Shown here: piece after piece, positions 5,209 through 5,494 of the stretch
Numbering within the stretch: the first letter of the stretch is position 1
Layout: every line of letters begins with the position of its first letter
Assembly: GCA_002784245.1 (NCBI GenBank)
Contig: PFKL01000155.1
Span: 1-5,494, forward strand
DNA from: Comamonadaceae bacterium CG_4_10_14_3_um_filter_60_75
GTDB lineage: Bacteria; Pseudomonadota; Gammaproteobacteria; Burkholderiales; Burkholderiaceae_C
Direction of reading: 5' to 3'
Length of the DNA: 5,494 nucleotides
Program-made: the position numbers and the translations under genes
Notes under the pieces: model-generated
What the model saw: only the letters and a program-made list of their open reading frames with translations
The model's database searches: none
Told to the model about the DNA's origin: nothing

Positions 5209-5494
5209 ATGTCCGATTCAATGCAAAAGCCCTTTTTCACCGGTATTACCCAGCCCGATGGCCAGCAGTTTGATGCCTGGGCCAACCAGCCGCTGCTGCT
5301 GTCGATGGAGGCCGGTGGCATCGATTGGCCAAGCTCGTGCCGCAACGGCACCTGCCGCACCTGCTTTAGCAAGCTTGAATCGGGCCAGGTGCGCTACGAG
5401 ATTGAGTGGCCAGGTTTGAGTACTGACGAAAAAGCCGAGGGCTATGTGCTGCCCTGCGTGGCGCACCCGTGCTCAGACGTAACGCTGCGCTACG
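5209..5494 (+). CDS. Plant-type [2Fe-2S] ferredoxin, 5' part (runs off the window)
   Basis: The frame is open from ATG 5209 to the end of the window, giving 95 codons and one extra base. The cluster-binding cysteines have the plant-type pattern: C44-x4-C49-x2-C52 in the segment SSCRNGTCRTC, and C83 in VLPC, 30 residues further on. Strand EYV-type ferredoxin features such as QPLLLSMEAGGIDWPSSC precede the cluster loop. The product carries single electrons at low potential in the cytoplasm, between a reductase and a partner such as an oxygenase or biosynthetic enzyme. It may be a free ferredoxin of about 100 residues, nearly complete here, or the N-terminal part of a larger reductase fusion. 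A further cysteine (C88, HPCSD) follows the fourth ligand. No Shine-Dalgarno sequence precedes ATG 5209 or the alternative ATG at 5221. Confidence 0.85.
   Translation, partial: MSDSMQKPFFTGITQPDGQQFDAWANQPLLLSMEAGGIDWPSSCRNGTCRTCFSKLESGQVRYEIEWPGLSTDEKAEGYVLPCVAHPCSDVTLRY

Noticed and set aside
1..5494. CRISPR array, tRNA or rRNA gene, or complete insertion sequence
   Set aside because: There are no regularly spaced repeats, no cloverleaf pattern, and no transposase motif or paired terminal inverted repeats with target duplications.

Overview
This window reads as accessory-to-core chromosome of a betaproteobacterium. The coding regions are GC-rich, a phasin-like granule protein is present, and the spacers carry AT-rich, palindrome-rich repeats of the kind I associate with Comamonadaceae (Rhodoferax/Polaromonas type). 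The genus is inferred from general resemblance, not from a marker gene.

Layout from left to right. (1) Positions 1-77 hold the last 24 codons of a YafQ/RelE-type toxin on the + strand; the rest of the toxin and its antitoxin lie outside the window. (2) Positions 78-494 contain no convincing intact gene. They do hold two inverted repeats, a 32-bp perfect palindrome, and two overlapping minus-strand open frames without normal starts, which may be a decayed gene or a repeat element. (3) Positions 495-2786 (-) encode a 763-residue membrane diguanylate cyclase (MASE1, PAS, PAS, GGDEF) with an intact active site and an intact inhibitory site. (4) Positions 2787-2937 are a divergent control region with a tandem imperfect repeat and two overlapping palindromes. 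(5) Positions 2938-3474 (+) encode a helical phasin-like protein with a basic, histone-H1-like tail. (6) Positions 3594-4178 (+) encode a lipoprotein with a thioredoxin fold and a CPHC active site, started by TTG. (7) Positions 4194-5105 (-) encode a DHH/DHHA1 phosphoesterase, convergent with the lipoprotein and only 15 nt from it. (8) Positions 5106-5208 are a second divergent control region that contains a palindromic repeat. (9) Positions 5209-5494 (+) hold the first 95 codons of a plant-type [2Fe-2S] ferredoxin that runs off the window.

The genes do not form one operon. Strand changes separate nearly all of them, and each seems to have its own promoter region. The most suggestive association is the divergent pair of a c-di-GMP synthase and a phasin-like protein. 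They share a 151-bp spacer with repeated operator-like sites that could control both directions. I found no clearly new multi-gene system. The points most worth checking are the shared operator-like region, the large palindrome with the unexplained minus-strand frames near the toxin, and the possible leaderless start of the ferredoxin.
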